DNA of 20,680 nucleotides from CBDCUE01 sp965222515. Its GTDB lineage: Bacteria > Pseudomonadota > Alphaproteobacteria > Rickettsiales > JABIRX01. The DNA lies in the NCBI GenBank assembly GCA_965222515.1, contig CBDCUE010000010.1, positions 1 to 20,680 of the forward strand, in the 5' to 3' direction. The stretch's first letter is position 1; the number at the start of each line of letters is the position of its first letter. The notes beneath the pieces are model-generated. The model did not search any database and was not told the origin of the DNA. It worked only from the letters and a program-made list of their open reading frames with translations. Made by a program: the position numbers and the translations under genes. Below, piece after piece: positions 7,444 to 15,497 of this stretch.

Positions 7444-8766
7444 ATGAAAAAAATTATTACTACCTTAATCTTCTCAACATTATTTTCTTATAATGCACAA
7501 TCTTATGAAATTCAAATTAAAGGCAATACTTCTATAAAATTTTCTGGAGAAGCTTTAGGAGGTTATGCTTTTGATGAAGCTTTGTATGTTACCTCAGGGA
7601 GAGAAAGGCAAATTTTTAGATTAAATAGAGCAATAATTGGTGCTGACATTTTTAATAAAGAAATTAATTGGGGAGGAAATATAGAATATAATTTTCTTAA
7701 TGATCAGTTAAAATATGAATTAGACAGTGAGGAAGAAAACACAGAAAATAGAGAAACGGGAAAAACGGCAAAAGAACAAACTCCTTTTTATGATTATTAT
7801 AAAAATTTAGGAAGTGATATTTATTATTATGGAAATAGCAATCTAAGCAATGCTTATTTAAAATATAAAAAATCTTTTTTTGAAGCTAGATTTGGTAGAA
7901 TGAAAAATTTTATTGGTTTTGATGATGAAGAAACTCCTTATCATAATTTAAAAAACATTGCACCTTTAATATATTATAAAAACAAAGAAATATATACTGG
8001 TGTTGCCACTTTATTTAAAATAAATAACTTTCTTGAGCTTAATTTTGCAGTTTTAAGTGGAGCAGGAAAACCCATCAATGATTATAATGCTTATATTAAT
8101 TCTCAAGCAACAGATGCTAATATAAAAGGCAATAACACACCTATTATTGAAGGAAAAATAGCTTATAATTATAATAACAAAAAAAACTTTGTTATTAAAA
8201 CTTTTATCTCTTATCACAAAACAAAAGTGGGTTCTAGCAATTCCATAGCAGAAACAGGAGCTTATTCTGCTGGAGGAAAATTCAACGATATCAGGCAAGC
8301 CATTGGGACAAGAATTTTATTTGGCAATAAAGAAACTATTAGATTAGATTTTTTGGCAGAATATGCAAAATATATTGAAGGATTAACAGAAGAAGGTGCT
8401 CAAGGAAGGAGGGATAGTCCATATAGTTTAAACATAAAAAGAGATGGATTTTTTGTTACAGCAGGCCTTAATTTTTACAAAAAACTATCCTTATATTATA
8501 CTTATGAACATATTGATAGATTTGATTATAATATTTGGTCTTCTAGTGATTTTGCAAATACAGACAAAAATAGTACATATTATCGTAACAGAAAAGATGT
8601 TCATTTAATTAATCAAATTTATCAAATAGATTATAATTTCAATAATTATATTTCATCTTATTTTGCTTATAGAAAAGTAAAAAATCCTTACAGAACAGCC
8701 TCATTTATCACCGATTCAAGAGGACAAGATGATAAACTAATGTGGGGTATTAAAGCTAAGTTCTAA
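7444..8766 (+). CDS. Outer-membrane porin, beta-barrel (OprO/OprP-like)
   Basis: The 440-residue product starts with a Sec signal (MKKIITTLIFSTLFSYNAQS, cleavage probably after the Ala-Gln-Ser near residue 20). The rest is a long run of alternating hydrophobic/polar strands rich in Tyr, Asn and Gly. It ends in IKAKF, with the terminal Phe needed for BAM recognition. The opening strands (FSGEALGGYAF..., RLNRAIIGADIFNKEINWGGNIEYNFLND), the GRMKNFIGFDDE segment and the C-terminal strands resemble the phosphate-selective porin O/P superfamily. Solute specificity cannot be read from the sequence. A pstB gene about 3 kb away hints at phosphate but is not evidence. It follows lysC by 44 bp with no visible terminator, so partial co-transcription is possible. 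Low-complexity Glu/Lys near residues 95-115 probably forms an external loop. Confidence 0.8.
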   Translation: MKKIITTLIFSTLFSYNAQSYEIQIKGNTSIKFSGEALGGYAFDEALYVTSGRERQIFRLNRAIIGADIFNKEINWGGNIEYNFLNDQLKYELDSEEENTENRETGKTAKEQTPFYDYYKNLGSDIYYYGNSNLSNAYLKYKKSFFEARFGRMKNFIGFDDEETPYHNLKNIAPLIYYKNKEIYTGVATLFKINNFLELNFAVLSGAGKPINDYNAYINSQATDANIKGNNTPIIEGKIAYNYNNKKNFVIKTFISYHKTKVGSSNSIAETGAYSAGGKFNDIRQAIGTRILFGNKETIRLDFLAEYAKYIEGLTEEGAQGRRDSPYSLNIKRDGFFVTAGLNFYKKLSLYYTYEHIDRFDYNIWSSSDFANTDKNSTYYRNRKDVHLINQIYQIDYNFNNYISSYFAYRKVKNPYRTASFITDSRGQDDKLMWGIKAKF

Positions 8767-8820
8767 TGTTTTGTAGTTGGCAATTATCAGCAATTTCATA
8801 ATAAAAAAAATAGATAGATA

Positions 8821-8848
8821 CTTGAAAAATCTTACTTCATTGTTATAT
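8821..8848 (+). promoter_or_regulatory. Candidate RpoH (heat-shock) promoter of dnaK
   Basis: CTTGAAA starts at 8821, and CTTG (8821-8824) is followed after 17 bases by GTTATAT (8842-8848). The alphaproteobacterial heat-shock consensus I recall is CTTG-N17/18-CYTATNT; this element matches all but the first C. Transcription would start near 8857, giving a short leader to the dnaK ATG at 8882. TTGAAA with an A/T-rich minus-10, or the TATAAT at 8857-8862, could equally serve a sigma-70 promoter, so this is inference from pattern and location. Confidence 0.55.
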
Positions 8849-8881
8849 ATTTATTATATAATAATTTAACGATAAAAAACT

Positions 8882-10828
8882 ATGAGTAAAACAATTGGAA
8901 TTGATTTGGGAACTACTAATTCTTGTGTTGCCATTATGGATGGTAAAACTCCAAAAATAATTGAAAATGCTGAAGGGGCAAGAACAACTCCTTCTATTGT
9001 AGCATATACTGATAAAGAATCTTTGGTTGGTGCTAGTGCAAAAAGACAAGCAGTAACTAACCCTGAAAATACAATTTTTGCAGTAAAAAGATTAATCGGT
9101 AGAAGATTTGACGATCCTTTAACTGCTAAAGATCAAAAATTAGTGCCTTACAAAATTGTAAAAGCAGATAATGGTGATGCCTGGGTTGAAGCACAAGGCA
9201 AGAAATATTCTCCAAGTCAAGTAAGTGCTGCTACTCTTCGAAAAATGAAAGAAACTGCTGAAGGGTTTTTGGGAGAAACTGTTACTAAAGCAGTAATTAC
9301 TGTGCCAGCATATTTTAATGATGCTCAAAGACAAGCAACTAAAGATGCAGGTAAAATTGCAGGTTTGGAAGTAGAAAGAATTATCAATGAGCCAACAGCT
9401 GCCGCTCTTGCTTATGGTTTAGAAAAAAATGAAGGAAAAACCATTGTAGTTTATGATTTAGGTGGTGGAACTTTTGATGTTTCTATTTTGGAAATAGGTG
9501 ATGGAGTATTTGAAGTAAAATCTACTAATGGAGATACATTTTTAGGTGGAGAAGATTTTGATATGAAAATCTTAAACTTTTTGGTAGATGAATTTAAAAA
9601 AGAGCAAGCTGTTGATTTAACTAAAGATCCTTTGGCTTTGCAAAGATTAAAAGAATCTGCGGAAAAAGCTAAAATTGAATTATCTTCTGCTAAAGAAACA
9701 GACATTAATTTACCTTACATCACAGCTGATAGCTCTGGCCCTAAACATTTAAACATAAAATTAACTAGAGCAAAATTAGAACAGTTAGTTGCTGAATTAA
9801 TTGACAGAACCATAGAACCTTGCAAGCGAGCATTAAAAGATGCTGATATTAGCTCATCTGAAATTTCTGATGTTATTTTAGTTGGTGGAATGACTAGAAT
9901 GCCTAAGGTACAAGAAAAAGTAAAAAGCTTTTTTGGGAAAACCCCTCACAAAGGTGTTAATCCTGATGAAGTTGTGGCATTAGGTGCAGCGATTCAAGCT
10001 GGAGTATTACAAGGAGATGTAAAAGATCTTTTATTATTAGATATAACTCCTCTTTCTTTAGGATTAGAAACTGCTGGAGAAATTATGACTAAAATGATTG
10101 AAAAAAATACTACCATTCCAACTAGTAAAACCCAACCATTTTCTACTTTTGCTGATAATCAAACGGCAGTAACTATTAAAGTTTTTCAAGGAGAGAGAGA
10201 GATTGCCAAATATAACAAATTATTAGGTGAATTTAATTTAGAAGGAATAGCTTCTGCTCCAAGAGGAGTTCCTCAAATTGAAGTAACTTTTGATATTGAT
10301 GCTAATGGAATTGTTCATGTTTCTGCAAAAGATAAAGCAACTGGTAAAGAGCAAAAAGTTACTATTCAAGCATCAGGTGGTTTATCTGATGAAGAAGTTG
10401 AAAAAATGGTAAAAGATGCTGAATTAAATGCTGATAAAGACAAGCAAGCAAAAGAATTTATTGATGCAAAAAACCAAGCTGATACTTTGATTTACACTAC
10501 TGAAAAATCTTTAAGTGAGCATGGTGATAAAATTCCTGAAGCTGATAAAAAAGCAATTGAGGATGGTTTGAAAGAACTAAAAGAATTAATTGCTAAAGAA
10601 GATGCAAAACTTGAGGAGGTAAAATCCAAAACAGAAGAATTTTCTAAAATAGCAATGAAATTAGGTGAAGCAATTTATAAAGATCAAGCAAAAGAAGGAG
10701 CTACATCTAGTGATGAAGCAAGCAATGAAAATGCAGAATCATCTAATGATGATGTGGTAGATGCTGATTTCACTAATGTAGATGATAAAAAAAAGGATGA
10801 CAAAAAAGATGATAAAAAATCATCTTAG
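8882..10828 (+). CDS. dnaK: Molecular chaperone DnaK (Hsp70)
   Basis: This cytosolic ATP-driven chaperone works with DnaJ and GrpE to fold and disaggregate proteins. In 648 residues, the usual size, the nucleotide-binding domain shows the phosphate-1 motif GIDLGTTNSCVAI near 5-17, RLIGRRFDD, VPAYFNDAQRQATKDAGKIAG, NEPTAAALAYG, the phosphate-2 motif VYDLGGGTFDVSI near 190-202 and VGGMTRMP. The linker LLLLDITPLSLG near 383-394 leads to the substrate-binding beta domain. A helical lid then ends in an acidic/lysine tail containing VVDADF, the variant of the conserved end, extended by several Asp-Lys repeats. dnaJ is on the same strand but 391 bp downstream, with a gene remnant between them. No grpE is in the window. 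Confidence 0.99.
   Translation: MSKTIGIDLGTTNSCVAIMDGKTPKIIENAEGARTTPSIVAYTDKESLVGASAKRQAVTNPENTIFAVKRLIGRRFDDPLTAKDQKLVPYKIVKADNGDAWVEAQGKKYSPSQVSAATLRKMKETAEGFLGETVTKAVITVPAYFNDAQRQATKDAGKIAGLEVERIINEPTAAALAYGLEKNEGKTIVVYDLGGGTFDVSILEIGDGVFEVKSTNGDTFLGGEDFDMKILNFLVDEFKKEQAVDLTKDPLALQRLKESAEKAKIELSSAKETDINLPYITADSSGPKHLNIKLTRAKLEQLVAELIDRTIEPCKRALKDADISSSEISDVILVGGMTRMPKVQEKVKSFFGKTPHKGVNPDEVVALGAAIQAGVLQGDVKDLLLLDITPLSLGLETAGEIMTKMIEKNTTIPTSKTQPFSTFADNQTAVTIKVFQGEREIAKYNKLLGEFNLEGIASAPRGVPQIEVTFDIDANGIVHVSAKDKATGKEQKVTIQASGGLSDEEVEKMVKDAELNADKDKQAKEFIDAKNQADTLIYTTEKSLSEHGDKIPEADKKAIEDGLKELKELIAKEDAKLEEVKSKTEEFSKIAMKLGEAIYKDQAKEGATSSDEASNENAESSNDDVVDADFTNVDDKKKDDKKDDKKSS
10806..10826 (+). 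terminator. Weak hairpin at the dnaK 3' end
   Basis: AAGATGAT (10806-10813) pairs with ATCATCTT (10819-10826) across a five-base A loop. The stem overlaps the last codons and the stop of dnaK, and a T-rich stretch (TATTTTAAATCTTTTTTA) follows. This could be an intrinsic terminator separating dnaK from dnaJ. The stem is short and A/T-rich and arises partly from the repetitive Asp-Lys-coding tail, so confidence is low. Confidence 0.3.
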
Positions 10829-10911
10829 TATTTTAAATCTTTTTTATGTTATTTTTTAGACATAGAAGTTAAAGTTTTTTTTACTTATACTATTTTAGTT
10901 TTATAAGTGGT

Positions 10912-11111
10912 TTGACAAAAAAAGATCTGTATGGTTTTAGTTGGACATATTTATTTTTTGGAGCATTTGTCCCTTTATTTAGAGGTGAAATAATTATAGG
11001 AACAATTCATATAATTATTACTATTTTTATTTTGGCTTGTGGCAACTTATTGGTGCTTTTATATATAATAAACAGTATATGCTAAGGATGATTCTTGATG
11101 GATGGGAGCTA
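10912..11111 (+). pseudogene. Frameshifted remnant of a small two-helix membrane protein
   Basis: From a possible TTG start at 10912 the frame reads MTKKDLYGFSWTYLFFGAFV, then PLFRGE, then a long Ile/Leu-rich hydrophobic helix, and stops at 11083-11085 after 57 codons. Switching by one base near 11073 gives QYMLRMILDGWELV, which is what I expect at the end of the family this resembles. That family is small proteins of about 80 residues with a G-F-S-W-T/x-FFFG-x-PLFRGD core, two hydrophobic segments and a C-terminal Y-x3-LL-x-GW/GY-x-P/V. There is no ATG; the upstream frame is closed by TAA at 10870-10872. I cannot name the family securely. The missing start and the frame break point to a decayed gene. 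A short leaderless TTG-started protein of 57 residues is the alternative. Confidence 0.5.
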
Positions 11112-11122
11112 GTCTGTTATAG
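11094..11122 (+). promoter_or_regulatory. Candidate RpoH (heat-shock) promoter of dnaJ
   Basis: CTTG at 11094-11097 is followed after 18 bases by GTTATAG (11116-11122). This is nearly the same pair of boxes as before dnaK, one base further apart. It matches CTTG-N17/18-CYTATNT except for the first and last bases of the second box. The transcript would begin near 11130, leaving a leader of about 90 bases. The duplication of the pattern in front of both chaperone genes is the main support. Confidence 0.45.
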
Positions 11123-11139
11123 ATCTAGTTTAATTAAAA

Positions 11140-11161
11140 AAAACATTTGTGTAAATGTTTT
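11140..11161 (+). other. Stem-loop in the dnaJ leader
   Basis: AAAACATTT (11140-11148) and AAATGTTTT (11153-11161) form a 9-bp stem with a GTGT loop, about 60 bases before the dnaJ start. If the promoter above is real, the stem lies in the 5' untranslated leader. It is almost all A-U, so it would melt easily. It is not next to the start codon, so a thermosensor role is only a possibility; a chance A/T dyad is likely in this composition. Confidence 0.3.
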
Positions 11162-11219
11162 GTATATTGCAAAATGTTAATAACAACCTTAACTTTAAAA
11201 AAAACTTAAAAAAAACAAT

Positions 11220-12350
11220 ATGAGTAATGATTTATATTCTGTATTAGGATTGCAGAAAAATGCTACGGATGCTGAGATAAAATCGGCATATAGAAAACTT
11301 GCGATGAAGCATCATCCTGATAGAAATCAAGGGAACAAAGAATCTGAAACAGAATTTAAAAAAACAGCTGCTGCTTACGAGGTGTTGAAAGACAAGAAAA
11401 AAAGACAGGAATATGATACTTACGGTAGTGTAGGTGGTGACTTTGGAGGTGGCTCTCATTCTGGTGGTTCTGGTGGTTTTGAAGATTTTGGTGGGATGAA
11501 TTTTAATGATATTTTTAGTGATATTTTTGGAGGAGGAAGAGGTGGAAGAAGTAGTGGGGGTAGAAGAGCAAGTAGCGCTGTTGAAGGTTCTGATTTAAGA
11601 TATAATATTGAAGTCACTTTAAGTGAGGCATATCAAGGTTTGGAAAAAAACATTGAATTTTCTGCTAAACAAAAATGTTCTTCTTGTAATGGTAATGGTT
11701 GTGCATCTGGTAAAAAGCCTAACACTTGCACCACTTGTTCTGGTGCTGGAAAAGTTAGAATGCAACAAGGTTTTTTTGTAGTAGAGCAAACTTGTTCTAC
11801 TTGTCATGGTGCAGGTGAAATGATTAAAGATCCTTGCCTTACTTGCTCTGGTCAAGGCAGGATTAACAAAAAGAAAAAATTAAAAGTAAAAATCCCTGCT
11901 GGAGTAGATAATGGCACAAGAATAAGATTGGATGGAGAAGGAGAATCAGGCTTTAGAGGCGGTAATAACGGTGATTTATACCTTTTTGTATCTGTTAAAA
12001 GGCATAAAATTTTTATTAGAGAAGAAAGTAACATTATTTGTCATATTCCAATAAAAATTACTACTGCTATATTGGGAGGATCAGTAAAAGTGACAACTAT
12101 TTCTGGTGAAAATGTAGAGTTAAAGATTCCTTCTGGAACAAATGTTTTAACAAAATTCAAGTTAAAAAACAAAGGAATGCCAAATATTAATTCAGGTCTT
12201 TATGGAGATATGTTAGTGCAAATAGATATAGATATTCCAAAAAAAATATCAGCAAAGCAAAAAGATCTTTTGCAAGAGCTAGATGAAGAATTAGAATTAT
12301 CACCTAGTTCAAAAAATATCTTTGATAAATTTAAAGATATTTTTAAATAG
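11220..12350 (+). CDS. dnaJ: Molecular chaperone DnaJ (Hsp40)
   Basis: This co-chaperone delivers clients to DnaK and stimulates its ATPase. The 376-residue product is a full type-I DnaJ. It has a J domain at 1-70 with the essential HPD in MKHHPDRNQG, a Gly/Phe-Ser-rich linker at about 75-125, and four zinc-binding CxxCxGxG repeats at about 150-220 (CSSCNGNG, CTTCSGAG, CSTCHGAG, CLTCSGQG). The C-terminal beta domains include the KIPAGVDNGTRIRLDGEGE and DLYLFVSVKRH segments. All eight zinc cysteines are present. Its last 8 bases overlap the end of cyaY, which runs the opposite way, so no room is left for a terminator between them. A candidate heat-shock promoter lies about 100 bp upstream. Confidence 0.99.
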   Translation: MSNDLYSVLGLQKNATDAEIKSAYRKLAMKHHPDRNQGNKESETEFKKTAAAYEVLKDKKKRQEYDTYGSVGGDFGGGSHSGGSGGFEDFGGMNFNDIFSDIFGGGRGGRSSGGRRASSAVEGSDLRYNIEVTLSEAYQGLEKNIEFSAKQKCSSCNGNGCASGKKPNTCTTCSGAGKVRMQQGFFVVEQTCSTCHGAGEMIKDPCLTCSGQGRINKKKKLKVKIPAGVDNGTRIRLDGEGESGFRGGNNGDLYLFVSVKRHKIFIREESNIICHIPIKITTAILGGSVKVTTISGENVELKIPSGTNVLTKFKLKNKGMPNINSGLYGDMLVQIDIDIPKKISAKQKDLLQELDEELELSPSSKNIFDKFKDIFK

Positions 12351-12675
12351 TAATTTTTAAATGTTCCTGTAATTCTAAAAAAAATATTTTTGATAATTTT
12401 TTGCCTTCTGCATCAAGCCATTCACCACCTTTATAAGAAAAATAATTTGCTCCTGTGAATGGGGATGAATACCAAATCTTTTCTGATGCCTGATGTCTAT
12501 TAATTACATAAATCCCTTTTTTTGAAGAAACCTCCAAAACTCCATCATTACATTCTATTTCAAGCAAATAATTTTTGTCTTGTTGTTCTATTTTTTCGGC
12601 AATTTTTTCAATATAATCGGTGGCTAATTGATTAAATTGACTAGCACTCATATTGTGTTTTATTATTTCTACCAT
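12343..12675 (-). CDS. cyaY: Frataxin/CyaY-like iron-binding protein
   Basis: CyaY binds iron and modulates IscS during Fe-S cluster assembly. The 110-residue product has the frataxin layout: an N-terminal helix (SASQFNQLATDYIEKIAEKIEQ), a strand pair around GVLEV, then VINRHQASEKIWYSSPFTG, matching the family's INRQ-x4-IW/VW core. Next come FSYKGGEWLDAEGKK and a final helix. The N-terminal helix carries fewer acidic residues than in E. coli CyaY, so iron affinity may differ. Translation could start at the first Met or at Met9, which aligns better with the E. coli start. The gene lies 13 bp after tyrS on the same strand and overlaps the 3' end of the convergent dnaJ by 8 bp. Confidence 0.85.
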   Translation of the reverse strand: MVEIIKHNMSASQFNQLATDYIEKIAEKIEQQDKNYLLEIECNDGVLEVSSKKGIYVINRHQASEKIWYSSPFTGANYFSYKGGEWLDAEGKKLSKIFFLELQEHLKITI

Positions 12676-12688
12676 TTCTTTTTAAAAG

Positions 12689-13933
12689 TTATATTATTTT
12701 AATAATAGCATGTTTTTTCTTACCTGCTGATATTTTTAATTGATCCTTTTCCAAAAAGTCTTTTTCTGTAACTAGATATAATGGTTGCTTTTCTACTTTA
12801 TCATTAATTCTACCCCCTCCTCCCAAAATAATTCTTTTTGCCTCGCCTCTTGATGCAACAATATTTGTTTTAGCAATTAAAGCACTAAATTCTATGCCAC
12901 TAACAAAATCATCTTTTTTTAAATTTATTTTAGGTAAATTATCGTCCAATTTATTTTCTTCAAAAACTTTATTACTACTTTCTAACACTTCTTTTGCTTT
13001 TTTTTCTCCGTGACAAATTTTTGTTGCCTCATATGCTAATATTTTTTTTGCTTGATTAATTTCTTGTCCTGTTAATTTTGCTAACTTAGCTATTTCTGTT
13101 TTTTCTAGCTCTGTAAAATAATTTAATGATTCTATTACTTTATCGTCTGTAACATTTCTAAAAAATTGAAAATAATCATAAGGAGATAATAATTTTTCAT
13201 CAAGCCAAATTGCACCATCTACTGTTTTTCCCATTTTTTTATTATTAGAATCAACTAATAATTTTGTGGTTAAACCATAAATTTCTTCTTTTTCTTCAAA
13301 ATTTATTTTTCTATTTAATTCAATGCCATTTACTATATTTCCCCATTGATCAGAACCACCTACTTGCAAAATACAATTATAATTCTTTTTTAAATGCACA
13401 AAATCATAAGCCTGCAAAATCATATAATTAAATTCTAAAAAACTTAAATTTTGTTCTCTATCTAATCTTTGTTTAACTGATTCATATCTAAGCATTTGAT
13501 TAACAGAAAAATTTGAGCCAATTTTTCTCAAAAATTCAATATAGTTATAATCTGCTAACCAATCATTATTATCTACAAATTCAACTTTGTTTTCTCCTTC
13601 TATATTTAAAAATTTAGAGAGAATTTTTGTGATATTTTGTTTGTTACTCTCTATTTTTTCTGCAGATAAAATATCTCGAACTTTATCTCTACCAGATGGA
13701 TCTCCTATTTTGGCAGTGGCTCCTCCAATTAAGGCAATTACCTTAAAACCAAATTTTTGAAAAGTTCTAAGCAACATAACAGACATTAAATTGCCAATAT
13801 GCAAAGATTTCGCGGTTGGATCAAAACCAGCATAAACTGCATATTTTTTTTCTAAAAACTTTTTTTTTATTTCAGTGTCGTTTGTAGTCTGGTAAATAAA
13901 ACTCCTATCTTGCAAATAATCTATAACATTCAT
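12689..13933 (-). CDS. tyrS: Tyrosyl-tRNA synthetase
   Basis: This class I synthetase charges tRNA-Tyr. In 414 residues the Rossmann catalytic domain starts with YAGFDPTAKSLHIGNL, which contains the HIGH-equivalent HIGN at 45-48. It has GGATAKIGDPSGR near 70 and the tyrosine/ATP-binding QVGGSDQWGNIVNG region. The KMSKS-equivalent is KMGKT near 233-237, the usual bacterial TyrRS variant. The C-terminal S4 RNA-binding domain begins near residue 350 (ASRGEAKRIILGGGGRIND). Length and motifs are complete. It sits between a membrane-anchored unknown protein (10-bp gap) and cyaY (13-bp gap), so it is part of a compact minus-strand unit. Confidence 0.98.
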   Translation of the reverse strand: MNVIDYLQDRSFIYQTTNDTEIKKKFLEKKYAVYAGFDPTAKSLHIGNLMSVMLLRTFQKFGFKVIALIGGATAKIGDPSGRDKVRDILSAEKIESNKQNITKILSKFLNIEGENKVEFVDNNDWLADYNYIEFLRKIGSNFSVNQMLRYESVKQRLDREQNLSFLEFNYMILQAYDFVHLKKNYNCILQVGGSDQWGNIVNGIELNRKINFEEKEEIYGLTTKLLVDSNNKKMGKTVDGAIWLDEKLLSPYDYFQFFRNVTDDKVIESLNYFTELEKTEIAKLAKLTGQEINQAKKILAYEATKICHGEKKAKEVLESSNKVFEENKLDDNLPKINLKKDDFVSGIEFSALIAKTNIVASRGEAKRIILGGGGRINDKVEKQPLYLVTEKDFLEKDQLKISAGKKKHAIIKII

Positions 13934-13943
13934 ATTTCTTTAA

Positions 13944-14606
13944 TTATTTTAAAGCGGTTTCTTGATTAGCTAATAGTTTTCCTCTCAAATTCACTATTCC
14001 AGTCAAGAACCAATTATTTTTATATTTTTCAAAAGCTAATTTCAAACTATACCATTCTTTATGGCCATTATTTAAAAAATACTCAACTATAATAGCATTA
14101 GAATAATATCTTCTGACTGTATCTATTACATTTTTTTCTCTTTTAATATTTCTATTATAAAATATTAGATCTGAATTTACATAATCTTTATTATAAACAT
14201 ATTCTCCCCAATATTCTTTTAAACTCAATATAACTTTGTTATCTTCATTATCAACTCCCCATTTTAAATATTTTGATTGATCATATTCTTTTATTAATTT
14301 TGTTTTTTTAATAACAATATCATTAGAAGATATGTATGGAGAAAAACTAAACCTTACTCCTTTTTTAGGATGAACCATAGAAGATAAGATATTAAAATTT
14401 CTAAATTTTAATGATTTTATAGTTAAATTAGCAACATTATCAATTATAGATTTAAAAGCTTCTTCGTCAACAGATTGTTTTACTATTTTACTTTTTTTCT
14501 CAACAAGAAAACTTGTTTTTGAAAAATATTTAAAGGCAAAAAAAACTGCAATTGTTATTACTGACATCAGTAAGAACATACTAATTGTTGATTTTAACAG
14601 ACTCAT
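13944..14606 (-). CDS. Uncharacterised membrane-anchored protein
   Basis: The 220-residue product has one N-terminal hydrophobic helix (about residues 9-26) followed by a long soluble part, predicted to be periplasmic or anchored in the inner membrane. No catalytic motif is evident. The soluble part contains RFSFSPYISSNDIVIKKTKL, KYLKWGVDNEDNKVILSLKEYWGEYVYNKDYV, a YNRNI segment and a closing SLKLAFEKYKNNWFLTGIVN. I recall this pattern (phase of F-SPY, W-G, EYW-x-Y-V-Y, SLRLVFE-x-Y-x-x-WYLVGI) from conserved bacterial hypothetical proteins, often lipoproteins, with no assigned function. It lies 86 bp after ispD and 10 bp before tyrS on the same strand, so it is co-expressed with them. The position does not reveal a function. 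Confidence 0.8.
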   Translation of the reverse strand: MSLLKSTISMFLLMSVITIAVFFAFKYFSKTSFLVEKKSKIVKQSVDEEAFKSIIDNVANLTIKSLKFRNFNILSSMVHPKKGVRFSFSPYISSNDIVIKKTKLIKEYDQSKYLKWGVDNEDNKVILSLKEYWGEYVYNKDYVNSDLIFYNRNIKREKNVIDTVRRYYSNAIIVEYFLNNGHKEWYSLKLAFEKYKNNWFLTGIVNLRGKLLANQETALK

Positions 14607-14692
14607 AATTAGATAAAAAAAACATTGAAAGAAACACTAACAATCTTATATCTCACTAAACATCAAAACTCAATATAAATATCTTATTAATA

Positions 14693-15388
14693 TTATTTAA
14701 GATAATAATTTATAAAAAACATATCTATTTCTTTGGTTAATTTTATATTAGAATATTCTCCTGCTATAATTTTTATCTTATCATTAGGAAAATATTTTAA
14801 ATACAGGCTACAATCATCGCTCCAACCCAAAAGCTCTTTATTTGTTGCTATTTCTTGATCATAAGCAAATTTTAGTTTTGACAATAAAAATGATTGAGGA
14901 GTTTGAACAGCCATAAAATTACCCCTATTATTATTTTTCTTAACCAAACCATTTTCTGCTTCTAATAAACTATCTGTAATATTTATTGCTGTATTTACTG
15001 CATCAAATTCTTTTAGCTTATTTACTGAATCACTGATAATTCTATGAGACACTAATGGCCTTGCTCCATCGTGAATTATTACATTTACTTCTTTTTCCTT
15101 GATAAAAGATAATGCTTGATACACAGAAGAACTACGATCATAGCTCCCTCCCCTAATTACAGATATTTTTTTATTACCTTGATATTTGGCAATAATTTCT
15201 TGTGTTTTTTCAATGTAATTTGCTAATGACACAATTATTATTTCATCTATTTCTTGATGATTATAAAATGCCAAAAAACTTTGTTCTAAACAAGTTTTGC
15301 CATTTTTTAAAACCAAAAATTGCTTAGGAATTTTTGCTCCAAACCTTGCCCCAGTTCCTCCTGATAAAATAATTGCTATATTCTTCAT
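14693..15388 (-). CDS. ispD: 2-C-methyl-D-erythritol 4-phosphate cytidylyltransferase
   Basis: IspD couples MEP to CTP, giving CDP-methylerythritol, the third step of the MEP pathway. The 231-residue product has the CTP-binding loop LSGGTGARFGAKIPKQFL at residues 8-25, including the catalytic Arg15 and Lys22 equivalents. It has IIHDGARPLV near 103-112, the AINITDSLLE segment, QTPQSF, the WSDDCSLYLKY stretch and the family's closing G-x-x-x-NIKLT. Related cytidylyltransferases (for ribitol phosphate) share this fold, but the presence of dxr in the same window makes IspD the simpler reading. It is not fused to IspF, as it is in many alphaproteobacteria. It is the first gene of the minus-strand unit leading to tyrS and cyaY. 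Confidence 0.93.
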   Translation of the reverse strand: MKNIAIILSGGTGARFGAKIPKQFLVLKNGKTCLEQSFLAFYNHQEIDEIIIVSLANYIEKTQEIIAKYQGNKKISVIRGGSYDRSSSVYQALSFIKEKEVNVIIHDGARPLVSHRIISDSVNKLKEFDAVNTAINITDSLLEAENGLVKKNNNRGNFMAVQTPQSFLLSKLKFAYDQEIATNKELLGWSDDCSLYLKYFPNDKIKIIAGEYSNIKLTKEIDMFFINYYLK

Positions 15389-15497
15389 TTTTTTTATTCA
15401 GTTTTACCTTTATCTTAAAGAAAAGATGACTAACAATCAATAAAAAACGGGGCTATAAATTTATAGTGTATAAAAGGAAAGAATGAAGGACAATATC

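Larger units (their letters stand above)
10829..11219 (+). other. 391-bp dnaK-dnaJ spacer
   Basis: This spacer is long for a dnaK-dnaJ pair. It holds, in order, the T-rich tail of the dnaK hairpin, a frameshifted remnant of a small membrane-protein gene (10912-11111), a candidate heat-shock promoter (11094-11122, overlapping the remnant's end), a small A/T hairpin (11140-11161) and an A-rich leader before dnaJ. The leader has no clear Shine-Dalgarno sequence. Confidence 0.7.

Noticed and set aside
12343..12350. Overlap of dnaJ and cyaY 3' ends as a regulatory antisense arrangement
   Set aside because: An 8-bp tail-to-tail overlap is common in compact genomes and nothing else suggests regulation.
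15453..15466. 14-bp palindrome CTATAAATTTATAG downstream of rhuM
   Set aside because: It is all A/T apart from the end pairs, so chance is a sufficient explanation in this composition.
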